The notes: generated from the letters alone by a model not told the origin. Positions 34,587 to 47,616 are shown, numbered from the stretch's first letter. The stretch: DNA of 64,000 nucleotides from Eremomyces bilateralis CBS 781.70 (GCF_010015585.1 NW_022985097.1:166260-230259); one strand, 5' to 3'. Made by a program: numbers and translations.

Positions 34587-35600
34587 CTATAAAAGGAATA
34601 CAATCCCGCTCACAAGGGACCCGAAGCGTCCCAGGTGCCATCTTGCCGGAAAGACTTTGCCACCGCCAATTGTTCGCTGTACAACAACGTCCCGATGGAA
34701 GTGCAATACATCGCCATCAATGTCATTGATTGGAGAGAGATGGTGGCATTGAATGTTACTCTCACCTCGATGTTGATTAAGGATAGAAGACAAGCGATTG
34801 CACAAGTGAGGAGCACAGCATTACGGCGCACTGTTTCACTTTTTTCCCCTGAGTCGTCTTTTAGCACATGCCCATTGCGTGTAACCATCTTTTAAACATA
34901 CCTTTTTGAATTCCGCCCAGATGGCGTTGGAAGGTAGGCCGCCGTCTCTTGCAAACGCAAAAGTCTGTCAGGATGTGTATGCGCTGGAGTCAATAGAGCC
35001 AGGGAGGGTAAAATAGGGAAGGAGTACAAATCGCGGAATCGCGCCTTTGTCCGCAGCCTAGATGGAAACATACACGAAGGCAAGGCCGGAAAGGTTAGTC
35101 TTAGGGCGCAGAAATCGTCAATGCTTACTAGTGAGAACAGATATGTGATCAGAATGATAATCTGATGGTCCCATCGAGGAAATAAACAGACGTGATCTGG
35201 CCAGCCATCAAACCGAGCCCAATAGGTTGCCATCCGCCGTTCGAAGTCAAATCAACGAACAAACACAGCTCGAGTAGGGGCACAAGGTGCCAGAGCCCCG
35301 AGAACTTCGACCAGGGGAATCTAACCCAGCGTATGAGGAACCATCATCACTACTGGCCATTTTGTGAGCTGCAAGTCTCGCATGCGAAGTTCAAATTACT
35401 CACTTTGCAGCATCGGTAGCTGGTTGGCCAGGAAAATTTTGACCATTCCCTCATTTTCTGCCATGGCGAATACGCTCAGGGTACCATGCCACCTGCTCTG
35501 GTATGTACGACAGCTGATACGCCGCAAGAATACCCTGAACGGCTATTCCTTGCGCGATACATGTTGCCAATATCTACCTCAGCGGACGAGGTATCCTTTC
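34587..35600 (-). pseudogene. Amino-acid (GABA/choline-type) permease relic
   Basis: Pieces in different frames line up in order with an APC-family permease: IAVQGILAAYQLSYIPE, then IFLANQLPM, GWQPIGLGLMAGQITSVYFL followed by DGTIRLS, FAFARDGGLPSNAIWAEFKK, LLTCAIACLLSLINI followed by NATISLQSM, and RWHLGRFGSLVSGIVFLL. Stops and frame changes separate nearly all of them. The N-terminal segments are not recognisable, so coordinates are approximate. Substrate class is guessed from the GQITSVY/FARDGGLP pattern. The gene is dead. Confidence 0.6.
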
Positions 35601-36746
35601 CATTGTCCAGCATCGTGGTATTTGGTGTATTTTTCTCATCCATATAGCTGGGAGATCTCACTCAACGTATTGCACGCTTGAAGCACGAGAAAGAAAGGAG
35701 CAAGGAAAGAGGACTCGGAGAAATTTTGCTGCGACTTGTTCAAACAATAAAATCATCCCAGCAATTGCAATATTAAGCAACGAATCTTCGGTCATAGATT
35801 CCGTCGTTACTCCACAAGCGAATAAATTGTTCGGGAAGTCGTGAATTTACTCATCTGGATGCATGAAGAGTGATGTCGTACTACCCACGCCTCGTGCAAC
35901 GATTAACCAACTTTTTTATGACTAGGCCTGTGGACTCGGTAGCTAGGTCCTCAACCAAGTCGGAGATGTACATCGATCTTTCATGCCAGAAGTTGATTGG
36001 GCCCAGAGTGGTCCCTCATCATCCTGTACGGTTCGTGATTTTACCAGGTCGCTCATTGTTCGAACTTCCAACCCTACGATGCCACAAAGTGGCTTGCGTG
36101 GGTTGTTCGGGACCGAATGATAAGAGGCTAGACCAGGAGACTGCAAAGCAAGAGATATGAAACGAACTGGACCATAGTCAGGGGCATGCGACTAGTCAGG
36201 TATTGTTTGGAAATACGGATAGATGGATCATTCTTGAATCCACTTCTTCAGTGGTACGGAAGGGAAATGCCAAGACCTCCAGGATGGGCACTACTGGTAG
36301 GCAATGGCAGCCAGAATTCTCAAGAAAATACCCGTCCATATACCAATGAAAGCAGTAACTAAGGAAGGAGATTCTTCTTGAAATGTTTTGAGGCGTTAAG
36401 GTAATTACTTGGGAGGTTGAGCTGAGCTGCTGAGTAAAACTGAGATGAACTGATGATGACTAATAGGATTGGATATTGTTGGTGCCTTAAGCACAAAAGG
36501 CGCCAAGGCAGACAGCATCTTCAGTTGCTGATGCAGTGACGACTGACGACAGGTCTTGGGGTGAAAGCCAGTGATATCCCCTGCTGTCCGGCTGTCACAT
36601 GCTATTCAGATATTGATCACGACGACGAACATGAAGCGTCTATTATTCCACTTCTCTTCTTTCTATAGCCACTTGTTCAGCCTATCCCATGTTCTCCAAT
36701 CCCTCAAATCCTAGGCCAGTGCTTTGTGGTGTGTAGCAACGCCAGC
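35601..36746. other. Intergenic region
   Basis: Possible further decayed permease 5' DNA, then the promoter of the ABC transporter. No gene seen. Confidence 0.4.
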
Positions 36747-38989
36747 ATGGCGGTCCAATCCAAGGTCCATTCTTCCGCCGCCAAATCCGAACGAGCGTTC
36801 TCCAGGATTGCACAAGCGTTGGGCAATAAATACCTCAAGAACCGGACTCGAATATCGCGGACTGTATTCCTTACTCTCTTCATCGCGCTCACATATCGTA
36901 TTCGAAATGCCATATCGGAGCAGAAGGCCGCGTCGACGCGCCCAGCCGAGGGTTCCTTGAGCGCGGGAACCGGCGCTGGGGCGGGTGAAGCCACGCAGCG
37001 GAAGCGCGTGGAAATAAACCTCGAGTTCTTTAAGAACTTGTTGCGATTGTTGAAGATAGTGATACCCGGTTGGAAGAGCAAGGAGTTGCGGTTGTTGATC
37101 AGTCACAGTATCTTCCTGGTGCTTCGGACACTGCTGAGCTTATATGTGGCTGAGTTGGATGGGAAGATTGTTAGCAGTATTGTTCGGGGGAAGGGGAAGG
37201 AGTTCTTGAAGGGACTGGTTTGGTGGATGGTGGTTTCGGTTCCTTCGACGTTTACAAATGCCATGGTATGAGCAATGCTGTCCTCCGCATCCCAAGGCTC
37301 AGCCCGTACTAACTTTCGACACAGCTCTCCTACCACCAGTGCAAGCTATCCCTCCAATACCGAACCCGCCTCACGAACTACATTCATAATAAATACCTCT
37401 CGAATATGACCTTCTACTCCCTCTCTGCGCTCGATGACCGAATCAAGAACGCCGATCAACTCATAACCGTGGATGTGACGAAGTTCTCAAACAGTCTCGC
37501 GGAGCTGTACTCGAATCTTGCCAAACCGGTTCTTGACATGGTCATATACAACTACTCCTTGTCGAAGTCGGTCGGCGGCGAAGGCCTGTTTTCCATGTCT
37601 CTAATAGTCCAGCTAACAGCGAACCTCATGCGAACACTTACTCCGCCCTTTGGGAAGTACGTTGCCGAAGAGGCACGGCTCGAAGGCGAATTCCGATTCC
37701 AACACTCAAGATTAATAGACTACAGCGAGGAGATCGCGTTGTATCATGGCCAGGAGGCGGAAAAGGATACATTGGACAAGGGCTATTTCACATTGATCAA
37801 GCACGTCAATCGGATATTACGGCGCCGGTTCTACCACGGATTTATGGAAGACTTTGTCATTAAGTACTTCTGGGGCGCGATGGGTCTAATGCTTTGCAGC
37901 GTTCCTGTCTTTTTCCAGGTCCCCGGCGTCACGGGTACCACACTCGGTGACAGGACAGAGAATTTCGTGACGAACAGGCGCATGCTGTTGTCTTCTTCGG
38001 ACGCATTTGGACGGTTAATGTTCTCATACAAGGAAATCACGGAGCTGGCGGGATTCACTTCACGCGTCTCAACATTGCTTGATGTCATCGAAGACATTCA
38101 ACGAGGTCATTTCGAGAAGAAGCTCGTCTCTTCGGCGAGCACAGAGGAACACGCTGCCGTATTGAGGGAAAGAGGCGAGGTTGCCGAAGGTCCCGACATC
38201 GAATTCATTGACGTACCCATCGTCTCACCAAACGGCGATGTCTTGGTGCCAGCACTCAGCTTTACTGTCACGCCCGGCGAGCATTTGCTCATTGTCGGAC
38301 CAAACGGCTGTGGCAAGTCCTCGCTGTTCCGCATCCTGGGTGGGCTCTGGCCAGTATATGGCGGCAAAGTCCGGAAACCTCCGTTCGAAGACATCTTCTA
38401 CATCCCGCAGCGGCCATACCTTTCGCGAGGCACTCTCCGGCAACAGGTCATCTACCCGGACGGCGTCCGCGAAATGCGTACCAAGGGCATCACTGATGCC
38501 GATCTCTATCGCATCCTATCGATTGTGGAAATCGAATCCGTCGTCGATCGCCAAGGCGGTTGGGACGCCGAGCAAGAATGGGCGGATGTCCTTTCCGGCG
38601 GCCTCCAGCAGCGGATTGCCATGGCGCGGTTATTCTACCACGCGCCGAAGTACGCGATCCTGGACGAATGCACGAGCAGCGTCACGCTGGAGATCGAGAA
38701 GGTCATGTACGAGACTGCGAAGTCGCTCGGCATCACGTTGATGACGGTCAGCCATCGACGAAGCCTGTGGCAGTACCATACGAATATTTTGCAGTTCGAT
38801 GGACAGGGTCATTTCATTTTCACCAAACTGGATGCGGAGAGGCGGCTAAAACTGGAAGATGAGAAGGAGGAGCTGGATTTGCAGCTGCGGGCTGTTCCAG
38901 GTAAGATCGCTAAGGTTTCGTGTAGAGCGTCATCGCTAATTCGGACGATAGAAATCGAGAAACGCATCCAAGAACTGTCCTATGTTTAG
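36747..38989 (+). CDS. Peroxisomal long-chain fatty acyl-CoA ABC transporter (ABCD family, Pxa1/Pxa2 type)
   Basis: Half-transporter importing long-chain acyl-CoA into peroxisomes as a dimer. Exons 36747-37265, 37325-38900 and 38952-38989 give 710 aa. The membrane domain carries the ABCD motif [17 protein letters not shown] and the EAA-like [14 protein letters not shown] region. The nucleotide-binding domain has Walker [10 protein letters not shown], signature [14 protein letters not shown], Walker [10 protein letters not shown] and H-loop TVSHR. A charged coiled-coil tail ([20 protein letters not shown]) ends it. Whether it is the Pxa1 or Pxa2 orthologue cannot be settled by eye. The start is the first ATG giving [10 protein letters not shown]; an upstream in-frame GTG is ignored. 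Confidence 0.93.
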
Positions 38990-39320
38990 GCCAATAGAAA
39001 GGCTTTGTAGCCTCCGAGCTCGTTTGAAGGATAGCGGTGCCTCCCAAGAGGCATTTGGTTCCTTCGACATTCTCAGCGCTGCGCAAAGTTGCACTGGCAG
39101 AGGGAGTATGGTCTCAACCACTCTCCCAGGTGCGACATTTACGGCATATCCATGACGTTCAAGTAGAACAGCGCGAGCAGCGTCTGATAAACCGGCCACG
39201 ATAACACTGTCCGGGGTTGGGGGTGTGCATGAGCACAATAGACCGGCGGATCTGTTCCTGCTTCTCCTGCAATTGAGAGGTACTCGACGCGGTGTATAGT
39301 ATCTTCGAGGCTATTATGTC
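38990..39320. other. Intergenic between convergent genes
   Basis: 3' flanks of the ABC transporter and the NFKBIL1-like gene. Nothing else seen. Confidence 0.5.
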
Positions 39321-40340
39321 CTAGCTTTTCTTGTCTCTTAGAGCAGACCACATAGAATCGACAATCTGAAATACCGACGTCACAGACTTCAAGGTGCTTG
39401 CATGAATCCGAGATCCCATCCTTTGCTGCACCTTATCTGGATGCCATCTGACCCGCTCGGTCTTCAGCAGCGCTAGTAGACCGCTCCCTTCCGGCGGTGC
39501 TCGGCGAAAGAACTCTTCCACCATCTCTTTCGAAACGTCGTGTCGTCTTCCGCTCTCGATCGGCCATGGTAACTCGATTGGTTTAGCGTCTGTCCCAGAC
39601 GCTGACGCCGCCGTCTTGGCCTCCTCTGCAACGCGCTCCCACGCCTGAACATATTCTTCCCACCGCCCCTTCCACCTCTTCCTCGACCTCCTCTCCTCTC
39701 CCCTCCTCAAACTCTCCTCCACCCGCCTCTTAAACTCTTCGTGCTCCTCGTGCTCCTCCTCCATCCTCCTCCTACCTTTCTCCCGCTCCCGTCTCTCACT
39801 CTTCTGCTTCTCCCGCTTCTCCCTCTCCTCAACCACATGCTGGTGCGACTTCTCCCACATCTTCCCCCGCACGTACGACGCGTACTCCTCGTCCGTCATT
39901 TGCTCCAGCTCGCCCTGCGGCCCTTCGTAGGTATTCGGGTAGACGTGCATGGGTTGTCCGTATACACCCTCCCAGTACTGCGCGCCTTCATCATCGGCGA
40001 GTGCGTCGAATAGCGATTCTCGAAATGCGGTGTCATGGTCCATGTATTGGTCGCTGCGCGCGTTCGGGAGGTAGGTATCGTCATAAGTGGAGGGGTCATC
40101 GTGGAGCGGTGAGTGATATGTATATCTGGAGGCGGGGGATTTGCTGCGGCGATGTCGCCAGGATGAGGTATGGTGCCAGCCTTCATCGTCGGATCGCCGC
40201 CGTTTACGATTGCGCCGGGAACTATGCGCATCGTCGGACTCTTCGCGGTCGCGCTTCCGTTTGGATTTGAATCGGAATTTGGAGGGGTTAGGCGCGGTGG
40301 TCTCGTCGTCCGTGAGGACTTTGGCTTCCACTTCAGCCAT
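39321..40340 (-). CDS. NFKBIL1-like protein with J-like domain
   Basis: Single exon, 339 aa. The N-terminus is basic (KFRFKSKRKRDREESDD, RRNRKRRRS: nuclear signals). The middle is a long charged coiled coil (EEREKREKQKSERREREK). The C-terminal part has LLALLKTERVRWHPDKVQQR, the HPD-containing J-like region shared with human NFKBIL1/IkBL, which is linked to splicing. A nuclear, RNA-processing role is inferred. It is divergent from the complex I gene, 420 bp apart. Confidence 0.75.
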   Translation of the reverse strand: MAEVEAKVLTDDETTAPNPSKFRFKSKRKRDREESDDAHSSRRNRKRRRSDDEGWHHTSSWRHRRSKSPASRYTYHSPLHDDPSTYDDTYLPNARSDQYMDHDTAFRESLFDALADDEGAQYWEGVYGQPMHVYPNTYEGPQGELEQMTDEEYASYVRGKMWEKSHQHVVEEREKREKQKSERREREKGRRRMEEEHEEHEEFKRRVEESLRRGEERRSRKRWKGRWEEYVQAWERVAEEAKTAASASGTDAKPIELPWPIESGRRHDVSKEMVEEFFRRAPPEGSGLLALLKTERVRWHPDKVQQRMGSRIHASTLKSVTSVFQIVDSMWSALRDKKS

Positions 40341-40760
40341 GGTTTGATTTGTATTTCATAGCGGCTTGTAGCTTGCCAGCTGGTATTTGAATCGCTGAAC
40401 CAAAAGTTTCGGAAACATGGAAGAGTGGTTGAATGCAACTGGATCGCAACCGGGATGCCTTGGATGTGTTGGCCGGGGGTTCAGCCCTATCGGATAAGCT
40501 GTGGATAAACTACGGTAAAGAATCTGGAGGTGGCTAATGCGCCACTGGTTGCATGCACCGCCACAATATGCAAATATGACCAATCATATCGAGGATGAAT
40601 GTACGTTCGCAACATCCAGAGGCCGTGGACGAGCTCTCTTAACCTTGACCCGATCAATTGCTTTAACTCTCCCGTAATTTGAACATAAACGGAACTTCGT
40701 ACCCCTAAAGACCTCGAATCCGGCATATTCGAGCTCCAGCGGCTCGGATTTCGAACGATC
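40341..40760. promoter_or_regulatory. Shared divergent promoter (NFKBIL1-like / complex I B8)
   Basis: 420 bp between the two starts. No other gene. Confidence 0.4.
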
Positions 40761-41207
40761 ATGGCCACGAAGTATGCATTCGCGCAGACGCTGAAGGAGC
40801 TCAGATTTCACCTTTGCCAGACATCCGAAGCCAGCGCAGCTGCCAGGTACGATCGTTGAGGCATTTCCATTGTAGACAGATGAGCTAAGAGTGCGGCAGG
40901 TCCTTCCTCGTCCGATCATATCCCACGATGAAGAAGCACAACCCTCACACTCCGATCATGATCCGGGAAGCGTCCGGCGTCGAACCAAAAGTGTGGGCAA
41001 GATACGGTATGGATCAAGTCGCAAGCGTACTGGGATGATACTGATAAGATATATTCTACAGAATTTGGAAAGGAGAAGGTGGTGCCTCTGAACGGTATGC
41101 TTTCCTCACCTATACTATTAGAGGTCTAAAGCTAATAGCATGATGTAGGCATGGATGACAAGACGATCGAAAAAACGATTACCGAACTTGTGAAGGCCTC
41201 AATATAG
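40761..41207 (+). CDS. Complex I B8 subunit (NDUFA2, 10.5 kDa)
   Basis: Accessory subunit of mitochondrial NADH:ubiquinone oxidoreductase with the L51/S25/CI-B8 thioredoxin-like fold. Four small exons, 40761-40846, 40900-41006, 41062-41094 and 41149-41207, give 94 aa. The protein starts MATKYAFAQTLKELRFHLCQ. Its core is SYPTMKKHNPHTPIMIREAS and ARYEFGKEKVVPLNGMDDK, ending in ITELVKASI. One exon is only 33 nt. The gene is easy to miss because no exon is long enough to look like a gene by itself. Confidence 0.93.
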
Positions 41208-41865
41208 TGTCTACTGGGCATGGGAATAGAACCTTGGATGGAAGGGTACGTTGAGGGCGGGACCGTTCCTAGTAGAGTGCTGGTTGCAAGTTTCAGGGCA
41301 TTGTCATTTCACAATGAGTTGCCACTCCTATCAAGATGAACTAGGCAAGGCAGGTGTATATACTGTATCATATTGGAGGCCATTGCCTCGACAGAGACGG
41401 TCAATCACTTCCATGTCGAACAGCTTGGCATGAGAGTATATTGCATGGTGTGCTCTGCGGACAACGCACTCCATCAACCTCCGCAATTCAATAAAGAAAA
41501 TTTATTTCAAAATGCACACGGCCGATAAAGCTTGCACCCAGTAGATCAGATTTATGAATCCTTTGTGTGTGGCCTTAGTATTGGTGGTGAGCGTCTGGTT
41601 TTCCAAAAATGTATTAGATACGCAAATATCCAGTCTCTCGAAAAGACATGTCTACGACCCAGCTCCAACAACATCAAACGTGTCTCTTACAACAACGACA
41701 AATCTATAGCGATGATGCACACTCTAACACACCGAAAGGACCGCTTTGATATATGTGTTACCTAATTATTTAAAAGATGGACCTGCCACCCAAGCCATCT
41801 CCATATCTCGAAATACAACACCGCCACGTTTTCCGGACCGCGCATCAGCAGAGTACACGCTCACC
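41208..41865. other. Intergenic, upstream of signal peptide peptidase
   Basis: No gene seen. The frame that runs into the next gene from 41746 is upstream leader, because the family start is at 41866. Confidence 0.45.
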
Positions 41866-43986
41866 ATGACTCCTCCCAGCTTCCTCTCGGAGGCCTTTGG
41901 CTCCCTTTTATATGCTTTAGCTGATATGCAGCCTCTAATTTTGGTCTATTTGCATCTCATCATCTCAGCTCTGCTCCCAATCTACGCAGCCTCGCACGCA
42001 TCGCTGAGCCGCCCGTCCTCCGCGCAACTGCCGGAGAAAGGCAAGCAAACAAAGGGAGACGAGGTCGACGATGAAGAGGAAGAGGAGGATCTCAAGGTCC
42101 ACGTGATGGAAGGCCTCCACCCGTCCGACGCGGTGATGTTTCCGATCCTCGCCGGAATTACCTTGACTTTTCTATATGTCTTGATCAAGTGGGAGACCAA
42201 ATGGTTGAACACGATCCTGAACGTGTACTTCGGGGTTTTAGCTCTTCCCGCAACTACGCAACTTCTCAGCGATGTCCTACTGGCTTTCACTCGATTTCTA
42301 TTCCCTCGCAAGTACACCTATGGGAATCGGCTATTTGTGGTGCTCCAAGAGTTCGAGGAAGCCCGGGCGGTGGGAAAGGATGGGCAAACCAATTCGAACA
42401 GGTCTTCCCCCTTACCGGGATCTCTCTCGAAACTGCCATTCGGAGACGGCTTGACCAATATCCTTTGGAATATTCGAGGCTTTCTGACTATGAAACTTAC
42501 TCTCCGGATCAAGGTCGGGCGTCTCCTATCATTGAAGACTCGCTTTGGAGTCCAAGAGCTCATTTCGGCCTTCGTCACGGTCATGGTCATCCTGTACTAC
42601 AACTTCGTAGCCAAGCCTTGGTGGATGACCAACTTGATGGGGTTCGCGTACTCCTATTCAGCGCTAAGAATCATGTCCCCGTCTACCTTCGCCACGGGCA
42701 CCCTGATGCTGGTCGGGCTTTTCTTTTACGACATCTATATGGTGTTCTTCACGTGAGTCGCCCTGATTATCTGGTTCCCCTGCTTTTCTAACGCTCATAG
42801 CCCGATGATGATTGCAGTGGCAAAGGCCTTGGACGCTCCCATCAAACTCATGTTCCCCCGTCCACCCCCTCCGTCCGCGGGACCAGGACAGACATTCTAC
42901 TCTATGCTCGGGCTTGGTGATATCGTCCTTCCCGGGATCTTCGTCGGACTCGCCCTGCGCTTCGATCTGTACATGTACTACCTCCGCAAGCAGACGAAGG
43001 CAGCTACCTCAGCGAAACACTCCCATGATGAGGCTTCGGGGGACCGAAAGTCCTCCGAAGATGCCACGACCGAGGAGCCCCAGGTCTCCGAAGTCCTCTT
43101 TAAAGCCAAATATCGCGCCCCAACGAACCTCTTCGAACGTTTCTGGCTTACTTCCTGGTTTGAAATCCTCGCTCCGACCTTTGCCCGAATCAGTCCTTTT
43201 GTCGAGACATTTCCGAAACCGTACTTCCATGCCTCGCTGGTTGGGTACATCCTCGGCCTGTTGGCGACCCTCCTCTCCATGCACCTGATGCAGCATGGCC
43301 AACCAGCGCTTCTCTACCTCGTCCCTGGCGTCCTACTCGCCTGCTGGGGTTTGGCTATCGTCCGTGGTGAATTGTCGACCTTTTACAACTTCTCGGAACA
43401 CGAGGAACCCGAACCGCCCTCTAGCACCACAAAAGCGGCGGCGACGAAGAGGCCTGCGGCTGCGTCGGTCGAGGAACTAGAAGTTGGTGAGAGGGACAAA
43501 TCAGCCGCGGCTAGTGCATCGGAGCAGAAGCCCTTTCTGCTGAAAGAATCCGAGCCCGAATCTGCTGAAAGCAACCCATCCGACACCGATCCCACCGATC
43601 CCACTCGGTCTCACGCACAACAGCACCAGGATATCCCTCACAGCGACACGACTGAAGAGACGCCCAAGACCATCAAGTCCGTCCGCTTCGAACTCCCCGA
43701 ACACCGACCCCGCTCGCCCGGCAACTTCGAAGCGCGGAAGGATCGAGATGACGAATCGTCTTCTGTGGAAGCAGTGCTCTTCTTGTTCTCCATCACGATG
43801 TCAACCCGTGGGAGGAAGGCCAGGGCGGAGGTTACTGACAAGGCGGTGCCGACTGATACTGGCGCGGCGACTGGGTCTGTGAGGAGAAATGGGGCGGCCG
43901 TGGCTACGGCAGTCGATGCCAGTAAGGGATGGGGGAACATAAGAGCTCCTGGGTATACTAAGGCGAAACGTATAAGACTGGATTAG
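41866..43986 (+). CDS. sppA: Signal peptide peptidase (intramembrane aspartyl protease)
   Basis: GxGD protease of the ER membrane that clears signal peptides and cleaves some membrane regulators. Exons 41866-42752 and 42801-43986 give 690 aa. Catalytic aspartates are in FFYDIYMVFFT (about residue 290) and SMLGLGDIVLPG (about 336), and the PAL motif is in GQPALLYLVPG. Many hydrophobic segments are present. An acidic loop (EVDDEEEEED) follows TM1, and a long polar C-terminal tail (about 190 residues) is expected in filamentous fungi. The last about 60 residues (FLFSITMSTRGRKARAE onward) look different and might reflect a missed intron or fused segment. Confidence 0.92.
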
Positions 43987-44617
43987 GTTTGCCTCGACCT
44001 CAGGTATGCCGTATTGGTGTGCACAACGCATGGTACTGGCAGTATGGCTCTCTCGGAGCGTTATGGAAAGCATTGCATGGCGCGGATTACTCGGTATAGC
44101 TGTGGCTTGCATTATCTTGTAATATTAGACATAAACCTCAAATGGGAGCTATCCTCGCTTCTTCGTAGGAATCCAAGGATTGCATGACGGTATACACGGA
44201 CTGGCATATTCCTCTAGTATTCCATAGGTCGAATTAAGACCGGCCTGCAGTACGGTAATATCAATTGAGTCAACGGGAAAGAAACAAGCTTCAATCGCTG
44301 GCCTAGTCGGTCACACAATATAGAGTGATGGGTGTGAGTGCAAGTATTTCACCAAGATTCACTCCAATTTGGCTCTCTCAAACTACTAGTACAAAGTTAC
44401 GAGATCTCTCAGGTTTGGTATATGCATTACTCCGTTCCCATCCCCATCAATCATCAGATCTTTTATCGATTCATGGCCAGCATTCCTCGTTTCATTACTT
44501 TTTGTCACGCTGCGTTGAACAGCCGAAGCCCCAAACCTCAATCAAGCCAATCTGCTCCAACCCCTTCAAATGCCCCATCTCGGCTGTTGAAAGAAAGTTG
44601 AAGGAGAAGAAGGCCTC
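43987..44617. other. Intergenic between convergent sppA and steC
   Basis: 3' flanks only. No gene or repeat seen. Confidence 0.5.
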
Positions 44618-47616
44618 TCAACTTTTCATCACAAAAAACGCACTCTCCAACAACTCCTCCGCCGTCGGCCGCTTCTCGTGATCAATCACAAACGTGCTGC
44701 GCAAAAACTCCGTCATCTCCTTGCTGGCATTGTCCGGAATCGTTGGGCTGCAATCCTGTGTGCTCCCGATTTTGAAGATTGCCTGCATCTGGCTGCAGTT
44801 CGGATGCGGATGGCTCCCGGAGAACATCTCCACCAGCAAGCACCCCAGGCTCCAGATGTCCGCCTTCTTGGTGTACGACGTCTGCCGCACGACCTCGGGC
44901 GCCATCCAGAAGACGGAGCCCTGCAGCGAGACGCGGGCGCCGGCGCCGGACTTCGCGGCGGCGGGGCTGAGGAGTGAGGAGGCCTCGACGCGCTTGGAGA
45001 TGCCGAAGTCGGAGATCTTGACGGAGCCTTTGTTGTCGACGAGGATGTTGGCGCCCTTGATGTCGCGGTGGATGATGTCCTTGCTGTGCAGGTACGCAAG
45101 GCCGTGGAGGATCTGCCGCACGAAGTTCTGGATCATGCCCTCTGGGAGGGGACCATAGTTGACGAGCATGGACGCCACGGAGCCACCGGGGACATACTCG
45201 AGGAAGATGTTCAGGTGGGATTCGTCGGAGTTGGAGCCGAGGTATTGCACAATGTTGGAGTGCTTGAGTTCGCGGAGAAGGCCAATTTCGTGCTTGAGGG
45301 CGTCGACCATGCTGTTCTTCTTGGCGTCGAGGGCGTTGTTGGAGGCGGACGACGGCATCTCGACTTGCTTCACGGCCATGAGTTCGCCGGTGACGGCGTG
45401 GAGCGCGAGATAGACGCTCCCGAACGAGCCTTGTCCGATCAGCGCACCTTTCATGTACTTGACGTTCTCCCACGAGTCTTGCTCGAGGTACTCGGTGAGC
45501 TCCTCGTCGGACCCCTCACTGTCGTCTTGAATGAGTTGTGAGAGACGCTTGTTGAGAGAGTCGCAGGGGTCGGATCCTGACATGCTGCTGTTCGCGGCGC
45601 TACTACTCGCGTCGTAATAACTCAGCATCGTCGCGCTGGCTTCCCCATCCGCCACGCTTACTTCGCTGTCGCCCGCGAACGAGACATACGATTTCCGGTT
45701 GGGTTCCAGGGGGGACTCCTCGTCTAGTGGCTCGAGAACCGACGACGTTACGGAGTCGCGGTAGTTGGAGGCGTGCGGCAGCCCCAGCCGCATGACGGAG
45801 AGCGGCCGCAATGGCCTCGCTTGATTCATTCCCAGATATGCATCGGATATGGCGGGCAACGGCGGCGCATCTCGAAGACCCGACGCGATGCTGACATTGC
45901 TAACCGTGCTTAACCGGTTGGCCGCACGGCTGATCCGGCGCGACCGCCGGACGGACATGCGCACGGCCTTGTCGATCTCGTCCTTCTGATACTCTGGGAA
46001 GTACGTCGATAGGTCCGAGGCAATGAGCTCGCTGGGTGGCCGGCCGCCATACAGTTCTTTAATCTTCCTCACGCGTGCGGCGGGTGGCATCCGCTCGCTA
46101 TCCGATCGCTCCAGGTCCTGCGCGGCGGAATTGATGTGTCGTTCACGCTCACGGGCCGATGTTGGGGACAGCGGGTAGCTTACGGCCGCCAAGGACTCCC
46201 CGGTGATCTTCTCGATCTTCATCTGGCTAGACTTGCTGTTCGGGATGATGACGTGTTTCTGTGGCGGTTGTTGCATTTGCTGGCTCGCGATGTTCGCCGC
46301 CGCTCGCAGCTGGTCGTCTTCCGGTTTGCCCTTGTGGATCTTCCGGAGGATGAGTCGGCCTCGCTCGAGACGCGCTCGGTCGGTACATATGCTCAGGAGT
46401 TCGGCATCGTTTAATCGGCGGCAGCGCGAGGGGATCGGCTCGATTCCGTCCAGGACGTAGAAGCAGTGTGCGGTGACGTGGGCTTCGTTGAGTTGGCCTT
46501 TTCGTAAGCTCTTCAGGATGATGTCCTCGGCAGTCTTGCAGCCATCGATGCTGACCACGGATGAGTTGGCGTTTTCGAAAATGACTCGGATGAGGGGTTT
46601 GTCGGCAGGGAGGATACTGCTGTTGGTGACGGAACCGTCCATGCTAGGGCTGGCACGGACGTGGGTAGCGAAGCGGGCGGTTTGTGGAGTGGTGTCGTTG
46701 GGAGTGGTTGATGATCGGCCGGGACCGTATGTGGAGGTACCTGGTATCCTTCCGCCTGATGAGCCTCCACTGGTAGGACCGTGGATGCCGTCTTTCTTGG
46801 GGCTATTCATGCCGTATTTGAGGCGACTCCGTTCTTGGTCTACGAACGGGGAGCTTGGTCGCGATGAAGGTTTGCCGGACCCAAAGTTCCCGGCTGCGTA
46901 GCTGCTGAGCTCGGAAGCCATGATTTGGCGGGACATTCGTTTGTCGGAGCGAGTGCTGGTATTGGAGCGTGCGGAATGGAGTGGTCGAGGAGAGGCAGAC
47001 GAGGGAGGAGTGTAGGCGGCAGTTTCGAGTATAACTAAGGATTCCTGTACCAATGTAAGCATCATTCAACTTAACGTATAAGATTAATTTACCCTATTTG
47101 AAACCTTCTTGGACGCTTTATGGTACTCCTTATTCCGAAAGAGCTTTATTTGCGTGCTAATTCGAACGCGGTCGCCAACTTTCTTTATGCCAATGTCCTT
47201 GAGTGCCGTGGTCTCCATCTCCATGAGGACTTCGCCGCTGATATTGTGTCCTGCGAGCGCGTCAGTCGGGCGGCACGGCAGCAACGGAGATCAACTTACT
47301 TCGGAAAGCTTCAGCATAATTGCCAAGACCGAGATTTTGAAGCCAGTCTCCAACACGCTCCTCGTCCCAGTGTCTGCCAGGTCTCTTAGCGGGAATCTAA
47401 GATACAGCGACGCGATAGTACGAACCTCACAGAATCATGTCCATCATAAAGCTCTGAGAATTCCGACTCCGTAGGGCTGGCGAAGAAGCCAGGCTGTTCC
47501 CTCACCGCGCTCGCTTGCACACGGTAGTTCCCAAGATTGGAAGCTTGTGACGAAGAGAAATTGTTTGCTCCCCCGTGTCCAGCCGGATACGGCGATTTGG
47601 AGGCGAGCATTGCCAT
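44618..47616 (-). CDS. steC: MAPKKK SteC (Ste11 orthologue)
   Basis: Top kinase of the pheromone/fusion (and osmostress) MAPK module. Exons 47616-47426, 47373-47300, 47250-47093 and 47044-44618 give 949 aa. The SAM domain is at about residues 65-130 (WDEERVGDWLQNLGLGNYAE, MEMETTALKDIGIKKVGDRV) for Ste50-type partners. The Ras-association region is at about 290-375 (RVIFENANSSVVSIDGCK, GRLILRKIHKG). The kinase domain is at about 675-945: GQGSFGSVYLA, Lys in MAVKQVEM, HRDIKGANILVDNKG, DFGISK and the activation segment GSVFWMAPEV. The linker is Ser-rich. All junctions keep frame. Confidence 0.94.

Noticed and set aside
41746-41865. N-terminal extension of signal peptide peptidase from 41746
   Set aside because: The first 40 codons are A/T-rich and unlike the family; MTPPSFLSEAFGS at 41866 is the natural start.
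44682-45541. Long Arg/Pro-rich frames overlapping the steC kinase domain
   Set aside because: These are out-of-frame shadows of the GC-rich kinase exon.
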